In this document: positions 11,541 to 21,418 of the stretch, piece after piece
How positions within the stretch are numbered: the stretch's first letter is position 1
Layout of the letters: the number at the start of each line of letters is the position of its first letter
Assembly (NCBI GenBank): GCA_029204225.1
Contig: MU832578.1
Location: 1-64,000 of the forward strand
From: Diphasiastrum complanatum
Taxonomy: Eukaryota > Streptophyta > Lycopodiopsida > Lycopodiales > Lycopodiaceae
DNA: 64,000 nt
Direction: 5' to 3'
Program-made: the position numbers and the translations under genes
The notes under the pieces: generated by a model
The model's input: only the letters and a program-made list of their open reading frames with translations
What the model was told of the DNA's origin: nothing
The model's database searches: none

Positions 11541-12773
11541 ATGTTCCAGCTTGATGTTTCTAATGCATTCCTCAATGGTTACCTTGAGGAGGAGATTTAC
11601 ATGGAGCAACCTCCAGGTTTTGTGAAGGAAGGTGATGAATCAAAAGTTTGTCTTTTGTTCAAAAGTCTGTATGGACTGAAAAAGGCACCAAGGTCTTGGT
11701 ATGCAAGGCTCAATTCCTATCTCATATCACTCGGATTTTGTCCAAGTGAATATGACCCTTCTCTGTATTATAAGTTTGTAGATAACTTTGTAATTATTCT
11801 TCTCATCCATGTAGATGATATCATTCTTTGTGGAAACAATGAGAAGTTAGTTGAAGAAACTAAGCATGCAGTTGGTACTGAGAATGAAGAAGTCTGGTGG
11901 ATAGATAGTGGGGCTAGTTCCCATATGTCTAGTTCTAGGAACTTTTTCACTAATCTCATGCCATATCTAGGTGCAAAAAGATCAATCTATACTGCTAATG
12001 ATGTAGAGTGTAGGATTGAAGGAATAGGTAGTATTCCATTGCATGCATCATCATCAAAATCTTTTTGCTTACATGATGTACTGTATGTACCTAGATTGAC
12101 CAAGAATCTCATTAGTGTAGGACAGTTGTTTGATAGTGGATTGGATGTCAAGTTTCAAGTTGACAAGTGTATAATCTCAAGAGAAAATGAAGTTATTGCT
12201 AGAGGATCTAGAATTGGAAAGTTGTACAAACTAGATTCTAGGGAGAGTGCTAACATTTTAGATACTGCTTATGAGACCAAGGTTCTACAGGAGGATCTGT
12301 GGCACAAGAGATTGGGCCATCCCAATTTCAAAGCCATGCAATCTATGGTCAAAGAAGGAAAAGTTGTTGGTCTACCAAAGACACTATCAAAGGAGCTTCT
12401 ACCTTGTGAAGCTTGTGTGCTGGCAAAGTCACACAGAAGGCCTTTTTCTAGATCAAGTATCAAGACGAAGCAACCATTTGAACTTGTACACTCTGATGTT
12501 CATTTCTCATCAACTAAGAGCAAAGGAGGAGCCAACTGCTTTGTCTCTTTTGTAGATGATTATACAAGATATTCTTGGATCTATATGTTGTTTTCAAAAG
12601 CCATGGTCTATGATGTTTTTCTTACTTTCAAAGCTTATGTAGAAAAGCAATTTTCTTTCAAGTTAAAAGCTTTGAGAAGTGATAGTGGAGGAGAATACAC
12701 TTCCAATAAGTTTAAAGACTTTTGTGAGAAAGAGGGTATTCAAAGAGAGTTTTCTTGTTCATATACTCCTTAG
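11541..12773 (+). CDS. Fusion ORF: copia RT fragment joined in frame to protease-integrase
   Basis: A 410-residue open frame. Residues 1-110 are the front half of a copia reverse transcriptase: QLDVSNAFLNGYLEEEIYM, SLYGLKKAPRSWY, and HVDDIILCGNN with the catalytic DD. At about residue 113 (near 11880) it passes without a break into protease (WWIDSGASSHMS, active Asp and Ser present). The integrase zinc region (LWHKRLGHPNF, CEACVLAKSH) and catalytic core follow (HSDVHFSSTKSKGG, FVDDYTRYSW, LRSDSGGEYTS). It ends at a stop just before the usual QNGVAERKN. Normal copia order is protease-integrase-RT, so this is a junction of two element copies. Whether it is translated is unknown; no promoter or start context is evident. 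Confidence 0.85.
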   Translation: MFQLDVSNAFLNGYLEEEIYMEQPPGFVKEGDESKVCLLFKSLYGLKKAPRSWYARLNSYLISLGFCPSEYDPSLYYKFVDNFVIILLIHVDDIILCGNNEKLVEETKHAVGTENEEVWWIDSGASSHMSSSRNFFTNLMPYLGAKRSIYTANDVECRIEGIGSIPLHASSSKSFCLHDVLYVPRLTKNLISVGQLFDSGLDVKFQVDKCIISRENEVIARGSRIGKLYKLDSRESANILDTAYETKVLQEDLWHKRLGHPNFKAMQSMVKEGKVVGLPKTLSKELLPCEACVLAKSHRRPFSRSSIKTKQPFELVHSDVHFSSTKSKGGANCFVSFVDDYTRYSWIYMLFSKAMVYDVFLTFKAYVEKQFSFKLKALRSDSGGEYTSNKFKDFCEKEGIQREFSCSYTP

Positions 12774-13602
12774 CAAAATGGAGTTGCTGAGAGAAAAAAT
12801 AGAACTTTGTGTGAATGTGCAAAATCCATTAAGCTAGAAGCTTCTTTGCCTAAAATTTTTTGGGGAGAGGTAGTTGCATGTGCAAACTATCTTTATAATA
12901 GGCTTTCAAATCTAGCAATAGGAGGAAAAACACGAGTCTTATTGGCTCACTTATTTGGTTAACAGTAACTAGGTCTGATCTAAGCTTTTGTGTTCATAAG
13001 CTAAGTCAACACATGCAGAATCCAAAGTTATATCATTGGAAGTTGGCTAAAAGAATCTTGAGGTATATATCTTTGACCTTGGATTATGGATTATTCTACG
13101 AAGGAGAAGATCTGACTTTGATTTCTTTTTCAGATTCAGATTTTGCAGGAGATAGGTTGGATAGGAAATCCACAAGTGCTTACACTATATTTCTTGGAGG
13201 GAACTTGGTTTCTTGGCTATCAAAGAAGTAGACAACTATTTTCTTATCATCTTGTGAAGCTGGATACAAGCTACTATCTCATTGTCATCTAGTGAGGCCA
13301 AGTACAAAGCTCTTACACATTGCACAAAGGAGATGGTATGGATCAAGAGGATGATCAAGGATCATCACTTGCTAGATTTTTCAAAGTGCCCAATCATTTT
13401 TTGTGACAATCTATCAGCCCAAAGGTTGGCAACCAATCCTATCTTTCATGCTAGGAGCTGGAAATCAATTTTTTATGAAAAAAATCACTTTTTAGAATGT
13501 GAGTTGATATGCATATCCTCTTTTTATCAAAAAAGAGATCGTTATGTCCAAAAGACTTTAGAGAAAAATGACCAATTTAAAAGAAATAATGAATCATTAT
13601 AG
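12774..13602 (+). pseudogene. Copia integrase tail and RNase H remnants
   Basis: Directly after the stop at 12773 the integrase frame continues with QNGVAERKNRT and ASLPKIFWGEVVACANYLYN. It breaks off at about 12933 inside a segment also found in the first copy. A junction then leads straight to RNase H: HKLSQHMQNPKLYHWKLAKR, SDSDFAGDRLDRKSTS, a duplicated entry into SSSEAKYKALTHCTKEMVW, and a decayed CDNLSAQRLATNPIFHARS end. Most of RT is missing between integrase and RNase H, and stops interrupt the frame. Confidence 0.8.
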
Positions 13603-14279
13603 AAGATAGTGTTTGATATTAAACCAGAACTAGATCAAATGCAATCAATCTTACAATCTATTCATATGGAAAACTTACAATTACTGAAAGATGTGGAAGA
13701 GGCTAAGAAGAAGGAGGCTAGAAGTAAGAAGTGAAAGTTACAAAGTTGCAAGGATATTTAGACTCTTTCAAAAGGAGGTTATTGAAATAGGAGAATTTGA
13801 ACATTCGAGTAAGCATACACTGATTTTTTGTAACTTAATTAATGACATATGGTTTTATTTCAGCTATTGTGCTGTTTTGCTCACTATCTGGTTTTTTTTG
13901 CAGATCTACAATAGTAGCTCATCAGAATATAAAGGACAATGCTTCAATTGGGCTCAATATTGATAGGCAAATCCATTGAGTGTATCATGATGAACAATAG
14001 GAGTTCCAATGTAAAGTGCAAAATTGCAGAGTCTTTGATGTTGGACATTTAGAAGATTTTAGATAAGACTATAGTTCAAGGTGCCTGTGATTTTGCTGGT
14101 ATTAGTAGAGAAGCATATTCAACAATATTTCAAAAGGAAGGATATCAATACATCTATCAAACTCGACCTCCTACTATTTCCCTCACTTTATAAAAGTAGT
14201 AATTAAAATTCTTTAAGATTAATATAACTTTCAAAGTCAAACTCTAAGTCGAATATGACAAGCAAAGTCCTATGCTTCA
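13603..14279. other. No gene recognised
   Basis: Sequence between two copia RNase H remnants. A 90-residue frame at 13691-13963 has no known domain. Probably element flank or worn interior. Confidence 0.35.
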
Positions 14280-14793
14280 TAAACAAGTCTTTCCCAATTA
14301 TTTGGTGAAGATATTAGGTACACATTCCTTTGAAGGTACATGTTGAAGCTCCACCTCCTTTGCCATGGCTCCCTCACAAAGTGATATGCCACCTCAATAT
14401 GCTTAGGTTGTCACAAAAGATGATTGCTCTCTCTGAAAAATTCATCAAGTGAAGATCCTTGATCATCCTCTTGATCCATACCATCTTCTTTGTGTAATGA
14501 GTAAGTGCTTTGTACTCGGCCTCAATAGATGACAATGAGATAGTGGCTTGTTTCTTTGAAATCTATGATGTAGCTCTATCACCTATGAAAATACAATGTG
14601 GACTTATGGATTTCCTATCCATTTGATCTCCTACAAAGTCTGAATCTAAAAATCCAAACAAGTTAGGTGATGATCCCTCGTACAATATGCCAAAATCTCG
14701 AGTTTTCTTTTGGTCGAGTTGCAAAAATGATAGAAAGTCCATAACTGGAGGATGTATTGTAGCGTGAGGAGCTGCAATTAGCTGGATATGCAA
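14280..14793 (-). pseudogene. Copia RNase H remnant, minus strand
   Basis: Read on the minus strand the segment gives GILYEGSSPNLFGFLDSDF, GDQMDRKSIS, then after a stop the EAEYKALTHY and MVWIKRMIKDLH motifs, and near 14340 KEVELQHVPSKECV. These are the standard copia RNase H landmarks in order. Several stops. It lies head to head with the plus-strand RNase H remnant that starts at about 14800. Confidence 0.75.
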
Positions 14794-14799
14794 AAAGCA

Positions 14800-15128
14800 A
14801 ACCTTGGTAGTTCAATCTTCTTGTGAAGCTGAATACGTCGCAGCTTCAAAGGTGGCGAACGAGGGAGTGTGGTTGCAGATGATGCTGGAGGCAATCGAGA
14901 TACCACAAGGAGGACCATGCACGATGATGATCTGTCCCAAGATCCAATCAAAACACATACATCTAAAGTACCATCACATTCGGGATTTGATCTCGAAAGG
15001 AGAGCTCTAGATCTAGTACATAAAATCTGAAGACATGATTGCAGATCTGCTCACAAAGCCACTCGACAAGCCACTCTTCGCAAATCAAAGAAAGACGATT
15101 GGATTAAACATGCAAAGCTGCAAGGTTC
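14800..15128 (+). pseudogene. Copia RNase H C-terminal remnant
   Basis: Plus-strand frame with TLVVQSSCEAEYVAAS, a short metal-site region, SKHIHLKYHHIRDLIS and, after a stop, MIADLLTKPLDKPLF. This is the last third of copia RNase H. It is followed at once by a polypurine tract and the LTR starting at 15138, the expected 3-prime layout. Confidence 0.8.
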
Positions 15129-15840
15129 AAGAGGGAGTGTTGGAAATGGTGAACTCCTGCAACTTTGCCGCGACACGAAAATGAAACGAAGGTCGAATGG
15201 CGAACAATTCACAAAAGTCAATGGACCTCAAAAACCCTAAGACACGAAGCGAAGCGAAATCGAAGGTCTAATGATTCGCAAAAGTCAAACATGCCTCCAA
15301 GACCAGAAAGACAAAGACACGATATGAAACGAAAAAAACGAAAAAAAAAGTCTTTCGTGCTACCAACTGGCAGCTCAACGGGCATGGAGTCTTAAACTTC
15401 ATGCCCAATTGAAACAGATAGCAATAACAGAGAGTAACTGATTAGTTGATTAGCGTTAAAACTCTTGTAATTCTATGTTTAGCTATCATGTAAACTCCAC
15501 ACAATGGAGATATAAACTATCTTTTTGGATCAAAACAAAATATAGAGAATGTGCATGAGTAGAGCAGAAAAGAAAAAGAATAGAAACGAAATAGTCGTGC
15601 ATGAAAGTCTGCCAACGAGCAGAACACAGTGAAAGAGCAGAGCGTCAGGCCGCCAATGAACGAGACAATGACCATCTCGTTCTAAGAAAATTAAACTAAT
15701 AATATAGTTGCTCTATTTCGTGCATTTCCTTGTCTTTCGTTGTCTTGATTGCTAGAATGAATTTTGTTCTGTAATCTATAGTCATGTGTCTAGGCTCCTG
15801 TGAGCTTCCGCACAAGAATCGTTCACGACAATGAAACAAA
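15129..15840 (+). mobile_element. Copia 3-prime LTR with polypurine tract
   Basis: The purine run AAGAGGGAG (15129-15137) abuts TGTTGGAAATGG, a typical copia polypurine-LTR junction. The LTR is rich in CGAAAC and GCGAA words. A TTCGCGACA near 15850 may mark its end, but the right boundary is not certain because another RNase H remnant starts by about 15863. It belongs to a loose group of TGTTGGA-type LTRs also seen at 19855, 36611 and 54518. Confidence 0.65.
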
Positions 15841-15862
15841 CCCGTTCGCGACAAATTCATGC

Positions 15863-16128
15863 AAGATCCTAGTGAGGATCATTGGAAGCTAGAAAAATGA
15901 GTTTTGAGGTACATCATTGGAACTCAAGATTTTGGCATATTGGATGAGAGATCATCATCTAATCTAGGGAGCAAGTCATTGCAAAGGAGGTGGAGCTTCA
16001 ACATGTGTCCTCAAGGGAATGTGTAGCTGATATCTTCACCAAAGCATTGGGAAAAGACTTTTTCATGAAGCATAGAACATCTCTTGTAGTGTTATCAAAG
16101 TCCATGCTAAAACTAGTTGAAGAGGGAG
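15863..16128 (+). pseudogene. Copia RNase H remnant with internal deletion, and polypurine tract
   Basis: Frames include QDPSEDHWKLEK, VLRYIIGTQDFGIL and, after a deletion and shift near 15970, ELQHVSSRECVADIFTKALG and KSMLKLVEEGV. These are the first and last parts of copia RNase H. The final codons overlap the purine tract AAGAGGGAG (16120-16128) that precedes the LTR at 16129. Confidence 0.75.
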
Positions 16129-16440
16129 TGTGAAATATTCAACTAGTTTGATCATATTTTTTATATATCCATATTTGGCAAATTGAGGCCAACTTTGTTT
16201 TAGACTTAGAGTTTGACTTTTCAAAGTTCATTAGTCTAAATTTCATTTGAATAAACACTTTTTGAAAGTGTGGGAAAGTAAGAGACGAGTTTGAGTAGAT
16301 TCAAATTTGAATGTTGGGTACTTTGAATCTAGACCCAAAAATTGTAGGGTTAGCATTTTGGTGGGAAAGCCAAGTGGCCAAATAGGATTTGGACCTTCTA
16401 TAAAAGGATGTAACTCATGGAGAGACATATCTTTAATAAT
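16129..16440 (+). mobile_element. 5-prime part of a copia 3-prime LTR, truncated
   Basis: Starts TGTGAAATATTCAAC right after the purine tract. It contains a TATA-like CTATAAAAGG at about 16396, compatible with an LTR promoter in plus orientation. At 16440-16441 it switches abruptly to sequence from the middle of the unrelated LTR found complete at 19115-19843, so the rest of this LTR is lost. Confidence 0.65.
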
Positions 16441-16737
16441 CACAATGTGGCAAAACATGCCCAGCTTTCCCTACATTAGAGAGACTCAAATTCCTATAGT
16501 GGAGTTGCATGGAAAGTCCACTTAACTAAACTAATTCACCTACAAGAGATCCAAATGTGTAACTGCATGCCTGTATGTTGCATGTACTACATGTCAACTC
16601 ATAAAACTGCCTAGACATGTGTAGATCACACAAACTACTTTGCATGTTGCATGTACTGATTGCATGTGGCTTGCATGCATACAGTATGACTTTGCATGTT
16701 ATCTAAACTACTACATGTCATCAAAATTGAACCTATC

Positions 16738-17566
16738 TGTGAAAAATGCAAAAATAAGCTTGGTAGAGGCCAAAAATCTTGAATATAGATAAACACACAT
16801 GTGTGGAGCCTGTTCCCACGGTGAAACTAGTGTACTTGTCATGTACCATAATCATATATGTTGTACATATGATTTAATTCAAGTTCTAGTGGCTAAAATG
16901 GCCAAAAACTAGTTTTCTAGATATATGACACATGGCATCAATCTATTGATTGCATGAGCCAAATAATTTGCTTAGGTGTCATATCCCAGGTGTAGAGGAC
17001 AGCTCACACATGTGGAATAAGTTGAAATAGGCAAATTTTGACTTCTAGAAGATTTCCAAGTTGATCTCCATATAGTAGGAAATTGGACCAAAAGTGCTCA
17101 AAATAGAAGGGTTTGTCCAAGTGTCAGTTTTGCATGATGAATCATCATATGACAAAGCACCCTCACACATGTGATATCAAGGGATGATCAGTACCACGAG
17201 CTCTCACTTATTGTATATATAGAGCCACATATGCCATAATCAATGTGAGACACCAATCTTGGTTTTGGAAGCAATTTTGAGCGATTCTCTTCATTTGTCT
17301 ACATTTGTTTTGATTGTTTTGAGGTTCTATCAATGTGTACTTGATTTTTAGATTGGAGTCCGTACTCAGACAATATTTCACACGTGTGAAACCAAAAAGT
17401 ACACCTAACTTCAATTAATGATTGTTCTTGTTAGGATTTTGTGTCTAGAATTGATCTAGATTGATCTTAATCTCAAGTAGATTGATAGATCAAGTAATCT
17501 GACAACCAATCCCTCTTGAGGATCAGATTAGGATCCACTCTTGGTCCTTTTTGTACTTTTTGCACA
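16738..17566 (+). mobile_element. Solo LTR inserted into an older LTR, 5-bp target duplication
   Basis: The older LTR is interrupted exactly here. The insert begins TGTGAAAAATGC and ends TTTTTGCACA, so its ends are near-inverted repeats with TG...CA. It is flanked on both sides by CTATC (16733-16737 and 17567-17571), a 5-bp target duplication. The undisturbed copy of the target at about 19697 has CTATC once. The insert has a TATA-like TATATATAG near 17215, suggesting plus orientation, and no coding frame. It is 829 bases. Confidence 0.9.
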
Positions 17567-17719
17567 CTATCTAACTCAAATCCGAGCTACACTAGAAGGA
17601 TATGTGCTCAATTCACACTCCTTTTATGTACAACATAAATTTTAGTGGAAATCACCATGGACATGGCCCCAAACTCGAGATAGGAAGATAATATTTTAAT
17701 AATCTTCACACTCCTCCTT

Positions 17720-18021
17720 AAAATCAACATAGACTTCAAAATTAGGCCAAGATTTGACCTCATCTTCATAAAGACATTCTTGAGTAGAGGTTTGGTGAGA
17801 AGATTTGCAACACAATCTGAAGATGCAACATGTTCCAATGAGATCTCTCTTCCAATGACTTTTTCTCTTACAAAATGATGAGCCAATTTAATATGCTTGC
17901 TCCTTGCATGAAAGACTGGATTATTTGCAAGAGCCTGGGCAGAAATGTTATCATTCTTGATAATTGGAAGATCTTCATCTAGATTGTTGAAGATGTTCAA
18001 ATCTAGTCTCTTGAGAGTCAC
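17720..18021 (-). pseudogene. Copia RNase H C-terminus of the minus-strand element
   Basis: Read on the minus strand: NISAQALANNPVFHARSKH, LAHHFVREKVI, SLEHVASSDCVANLLTKPL and MKMRSNLGL, the classic end of copia RNase H, then the polypurine tract and LTR. Only this tail of pol is left. It starts abruptly near 18021, where the antisense cargo sequence joins. The open frame runs on to 17608 inside the LTR. Confidence 0.85.
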
Positions 18022-18895
18022 AAATTACATTTGTAGAATCATATCACAAGTTTTTATTCACATAGCATCAATAGGTGGCATCCTATTGAAGGAAAGAAAG
18101 GATCCTAAGTGCAACCTTTGTGGCAAGGGAGGATATATTTTCTCAAGATGCTACAAAAAGAAGACCAATCCATCCAAGGAGAACCAAAGGAAGGGGGCCG
18201 AGGTGAAGGATGGAGTTTCAAGTTCAAAATGCAAATACAAGAAAGACAAGTCCAAGGAAAGGTGTTTCCTTTGTGGAAAGGTGAATGAGGCTTGGAGTCT
18301 CACAAGGACTTGCAAGATTTGTCTTCAAGAGTCCATCACAACACATGTTGAATCTTTTGAGAATTTTTATTTGGAAGTGCATTGTTTGGTTCAAGATGCA
18401 AAGATAGATGTCACTTTCATGAAAGTAACTTGGATTTATTTTATGTCCTTGGAAAGTATTTTGCTTGTAACTTTGGACAAGTTCAAACTTATTGTTATTA
18501 TCCAAGAGAAATCAATCAAGAATAAGGAGCAATCACAAAATGAAAATAGTTTCATTTATGCTCTCATGTCAACTTATGAAGAACCATTTTGCTTTGAAGA
18601 GATTTTTGTATCTCAAAGGTGGATTAAGGCAATACTAGTTGAGTGTGATGCCTTAAAAGATAGCAAAATATGTTTTCCTTGTAAGCTTACATTAGTTATG
18701 AAGTCAAGGAAATGGAAATATCTTCATAATGTAGGATCTTTTGGTTTCAATAAGATCATGAATGATGTGTTCATTCATAAAGATGAAAATTGTAAGTTTT
18801 CAATCTTAAAGGCAAGTTGTAAACTTCCTATGAGAATAAGTGAAGCATCCAAAGTGGACACTTATATCAAATTTGGATCATTCCTTGAGAAGTAG
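17945..18895 (+). CDS. 316-residue ORF of unknown function inside an LTR element
   Basis: A single open frame antisense to the host element. Its first 25-30 residues are the reverse of the RNase H tail and are probably not original coding. From about residue 50 it has two Cys clusters, CNLCGKGGYIFSRC (knuckle-like but with Tyr where the zinc His should be) and CFLCGKVNEAW, separated by a Lys-rich linker. Residues 200-310 carry FCFEEIFVSQRWIKAIL and CKLPMRISEASKVDTY, both also found in the broken ORF at 7994-8711. I cannot assign a family; the Cys clusters suggest a Gag-derived nucleic-acid-binding part. It may be captured cargo or an inverted piece of another element. Confidence 0.55.
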   Translation: MLSFLIIGRSSSRLLKMFKSSLLRVTNYICRIISQVFIHIASIGGILLKERKDPKCNLCGKGGYIFSRCYKKKTNPSKENQRKGAEVKDGVSSSKCKYKKDKSKERCFLCGKVNEAWSLTRTCKICLQESITTHVESFENFYLEVHCLVQDAKIDVTFMKVTWIYFMSLESILLVTLDKFKLIVIIQEKSIKNKEQSQNENSFIYALMSTYEEPFCFEEIFVSQRWIKAILVECDALKDSKICFPCKLTLVMKSRKWKYLHNVGSFGFNKIMNDVFIHKDENCKFSILKASCKLPMRISEASKVDTYIKFGSFLEK

Positions 18896-19854
18896 CACTC
18901 ATTATTGAGGGATGATTTCAAACGTGTGAGCTCTCTGTCCGTATAGAGCTCCACTGGATCAGATCAGCCTTGATTTGATCCCCTTATGGTCCACATATTG
19001 CTTGTTTCTCAGCAAGTTTGAATCCCTCTCCAAAATCCCAGTTTCTGCAAGCAAAAACATTGATGATCTGATGTATACACCCTCACCTCTTCAAAGCATG
19101 AAGCTCTGATACCATGTAAAGTTTTTAGCACGTGTGAACTTCACCACACATCCTACAGGATCTTACTGAGGTGTTGTGATTGCACAAGACTGATCAAAGA
19201 ACAATATGCTTGAAAAATCTAAGGCAAGAGCACAATGACATACATCTGATGAAAAAATCTAACTCCTCACTATGAGAAATGAATGTCAGAAATAATTCTA
19301 AGTGTTCAGTATGGGAAAAAGAGGCTGCTCTTGGATAGAGAGAGAAAATCAAGTATAGAAAACTCGGGTAGAGAGAGAATGAGTCCAAAACACCAAAATC
19401 TCAATATTCACAATGTGGCAAAACATGCCCAGCTTTCCCTACATGAGAGAGACTCCAATTCCTACAGTGGAGTTGCATGGAAAGTCCACTTAACTGAACT
19501 AATTCACCTACCAGAGATCCACATGTGTAACTGCATGCATGGATGTTGCATGTACTACATGTCAACTCATAAACTGCCTAGACATGTGTAGATCACATAA
19601 ACTAATTTGCATGTTGCATGCACTGATTGCATGTGGCTTGCATGCATACAGTAAAACTTTGCATGCTATCTAAACATCTGCATGTCATCATTATTGAACC
19701 TATCTAACTCAAATCCGAGCTACACTAGAAGGATATGTGCTCAATTCACACTCCTTTTATGTACAACATGAATTTTAGTGGTAATCACCATGGACATGAC
19801 CCCAAACTTGAGATAGGAAGATAATATTTTAATAATCTTCACACTTCTTGTAGT

Positions 19855-20470
19855 GCATGCAAGGTATTGTTGGATTGTGTTGGAGAAGGAGGGTGTGTCA
19901 TGTGTGAGAATTGAAAAACGAACACGAAAAAGAAACGAAACTCGAACGAGAAACTCAAACGAGAAACGAACTCGAAGAGAAAGTGTTCGTGCGTAGCGGA
20001 ATGAACTATATTACTCTTTCCCTAAGCATGACTATGCCTATCAGAAACGAACAGAACATTAGTCATGAAAATCACGGTTGTTCTAATTACGTAGCCAAAC
20101 ATTAATAAAAACCAAGAAGAATAATTTGTCGTGAACAACTAGACAAATTATTTGTCGCGAAAGATTCGCGAAGAGCTAGACTGAGCTCGGCTGATAATCA
20201 GTCGCGAATGATTCGCAAAAGGCAAGACTAAATATTAGTCGTCAACAACTAGACTAATATTTACTCGCTAAGAAAAATAGATTACGAGATTGAGCAACAA
20301 GAAAGTCAGACAGAATGAAAATAAGCATAGCAATATTGACGCAAATCTGAACGCAAAACGAAAGAGTTGTTATCAGATTAAGTATAGCAAAATATACATG
20401 TCAATAATGTGGTAGAGCACAAGACAATAGTGAACGAAACCGCGTGCTCTACAAAGCTAATTCAATTTGT
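19855..20470. mobile_element. LTR-like sequence of the TGTTGGA family
   Basis: Contains dense ACGAAAC and CTCGAACGAG words, and a segment GTAGCGGAATGAA followed by CATGACTATGCCTATCA. That segment also occurs at about 36673-36720, and its latter part at 54600-54630. Inverted words such as TAGTC...GACTA recur between 20130 and 20270. Ends are not resolved and no coding frame is present. Confidence 0.5.
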
Positions 20471-21114
20471 AAGAGGAATGAGTCTATTACTGATAGTAAA
20501 GAATCAATGCACAATCATTATATGTAAATAACGACTGTATATGCAACCTAGTGTGCATAAAAATAAATTCGATCATGCACACACACAGGGATGCAAAAAA
20601 ACTTGTACAGAAGTTAATTAAAATATTTCCAATGCCAGGTGTAACGACATATAATGAATTGGAGATGATAGATGCAAAGGTAATTTTCATATTTTTAAAC
20701 CTGAGATATCGATTTACAATGCTCGTTTTAATGTATCATAAATAACTGACTTTCACGGTGCGCGTTGAAATGATATCTCATTGTTTTTCTTTTACGATTT
20801 CAAATATCAATTCAACATGCACTTGCAACATTTGTAGAAGATCTTTCATCACCTTGTTCGCTGAAACAATATCTCATTGGCTAAAAACATGGTTTGGTGG
20901 TACAAAAAAAGAACCCATTTTTTATAGTACCTTTTGGTAGTACGTGTCAGTTTTTACTCATAATTTATATTGCTAATACAATATTTATGGTTGTACAATT
21001 CTCACTTTTTGGAGATTGATAGGTGCCACAAGTTAATGCAATGAAGGCGTCCTTGACAATGATGGGCCTACTTTATCTAATTTGAATTTGGATGATAAAT
21101 GTTTTGCTCTCCAA
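20471..21114. other. No feature recognised
   Basis: AT-rich sequence with short frames only. Nothing here resembles a known domain, LTR end or RNA gene. Confidence 0.4.
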
Positions 21115-21370
21115 ATAATCAGTTTATTGCTATCGTTGCTTTCTGCTATCAATTAGTTGCTATTGTTGCTTTCTACTAACAGTCCATTGCTATCTTGATT
21201 TCTGCTAGATCGGTTCATAGTTATTGTTCCTTTCTACTATCAATTCATTGTTATCGTTGCTTTCTACTAGATCAATTCGTTGCTTTCTGCTAGATCGGTT
21301 CATTGTTATCATTTCTCTCTGCTATCAGTTCATTGCTATCATTTTGCTCTTTGTTGCCTTTTGTTCAAAA
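21115..21370. repeat. Degenerate minisatellite upstream of an unknown gene
   Basis: A unit of about 25-35 bases with the words TTCATTGCTATC and GTTGCTTTCTGCTAGATC is repeated roughly eight times with much variation. It ends about 50 bases before the ATG at 21419. Confidence 0.75.
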
Positions 21371-21418
21371 CGTCTTCTTGCATTCCGCAAAATTGACCTC
21401 GATCATCTACTATAAAAG

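Larger units (their letters stand above)
10151..12933 (+). repeat. Direct repeat of copia protease-integrase (10151-11185 and 11881-12933)
   Basis: Two copies of about 1.03-1.05 kb of the same copia family, starting GAATGAAGAAG and ending GGAGGAAA, lie 1.73 kb apart. The right copy is nearly open and the left has many small deletions. The arrangement suggests recombination between two copies of the family, or insertion of one into the other followed by deletion. Confidence 0.85.
16441..19843 (-). mobile_element. Minus-strand copia-type element with deleted interior and antisense cargo
   Basis: The right LTR is 19115-19843 (TGTAAAG...TTCACA in plus reading). The left LTR copy ends at 17710 with the same AATAATCTTCACA and is preserved only as 16441-16737 plus 17567-17710, because it is truncated at its outer end and split by a solo LTR. 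A tRNA-Met primer site in reverse (GCTCTGATACCA, 19103-19114) abuts the right LTR. A purine tract in reverse (CTCCTCCTT, 17711-17719) abuts the left. Between them only the RNase H tail of the element's own genes remains, on the minus strand, while most of the interior is a plus-strand ORF (17945-18895). The element is therefore non-autonomous. Confidence 0.8.
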
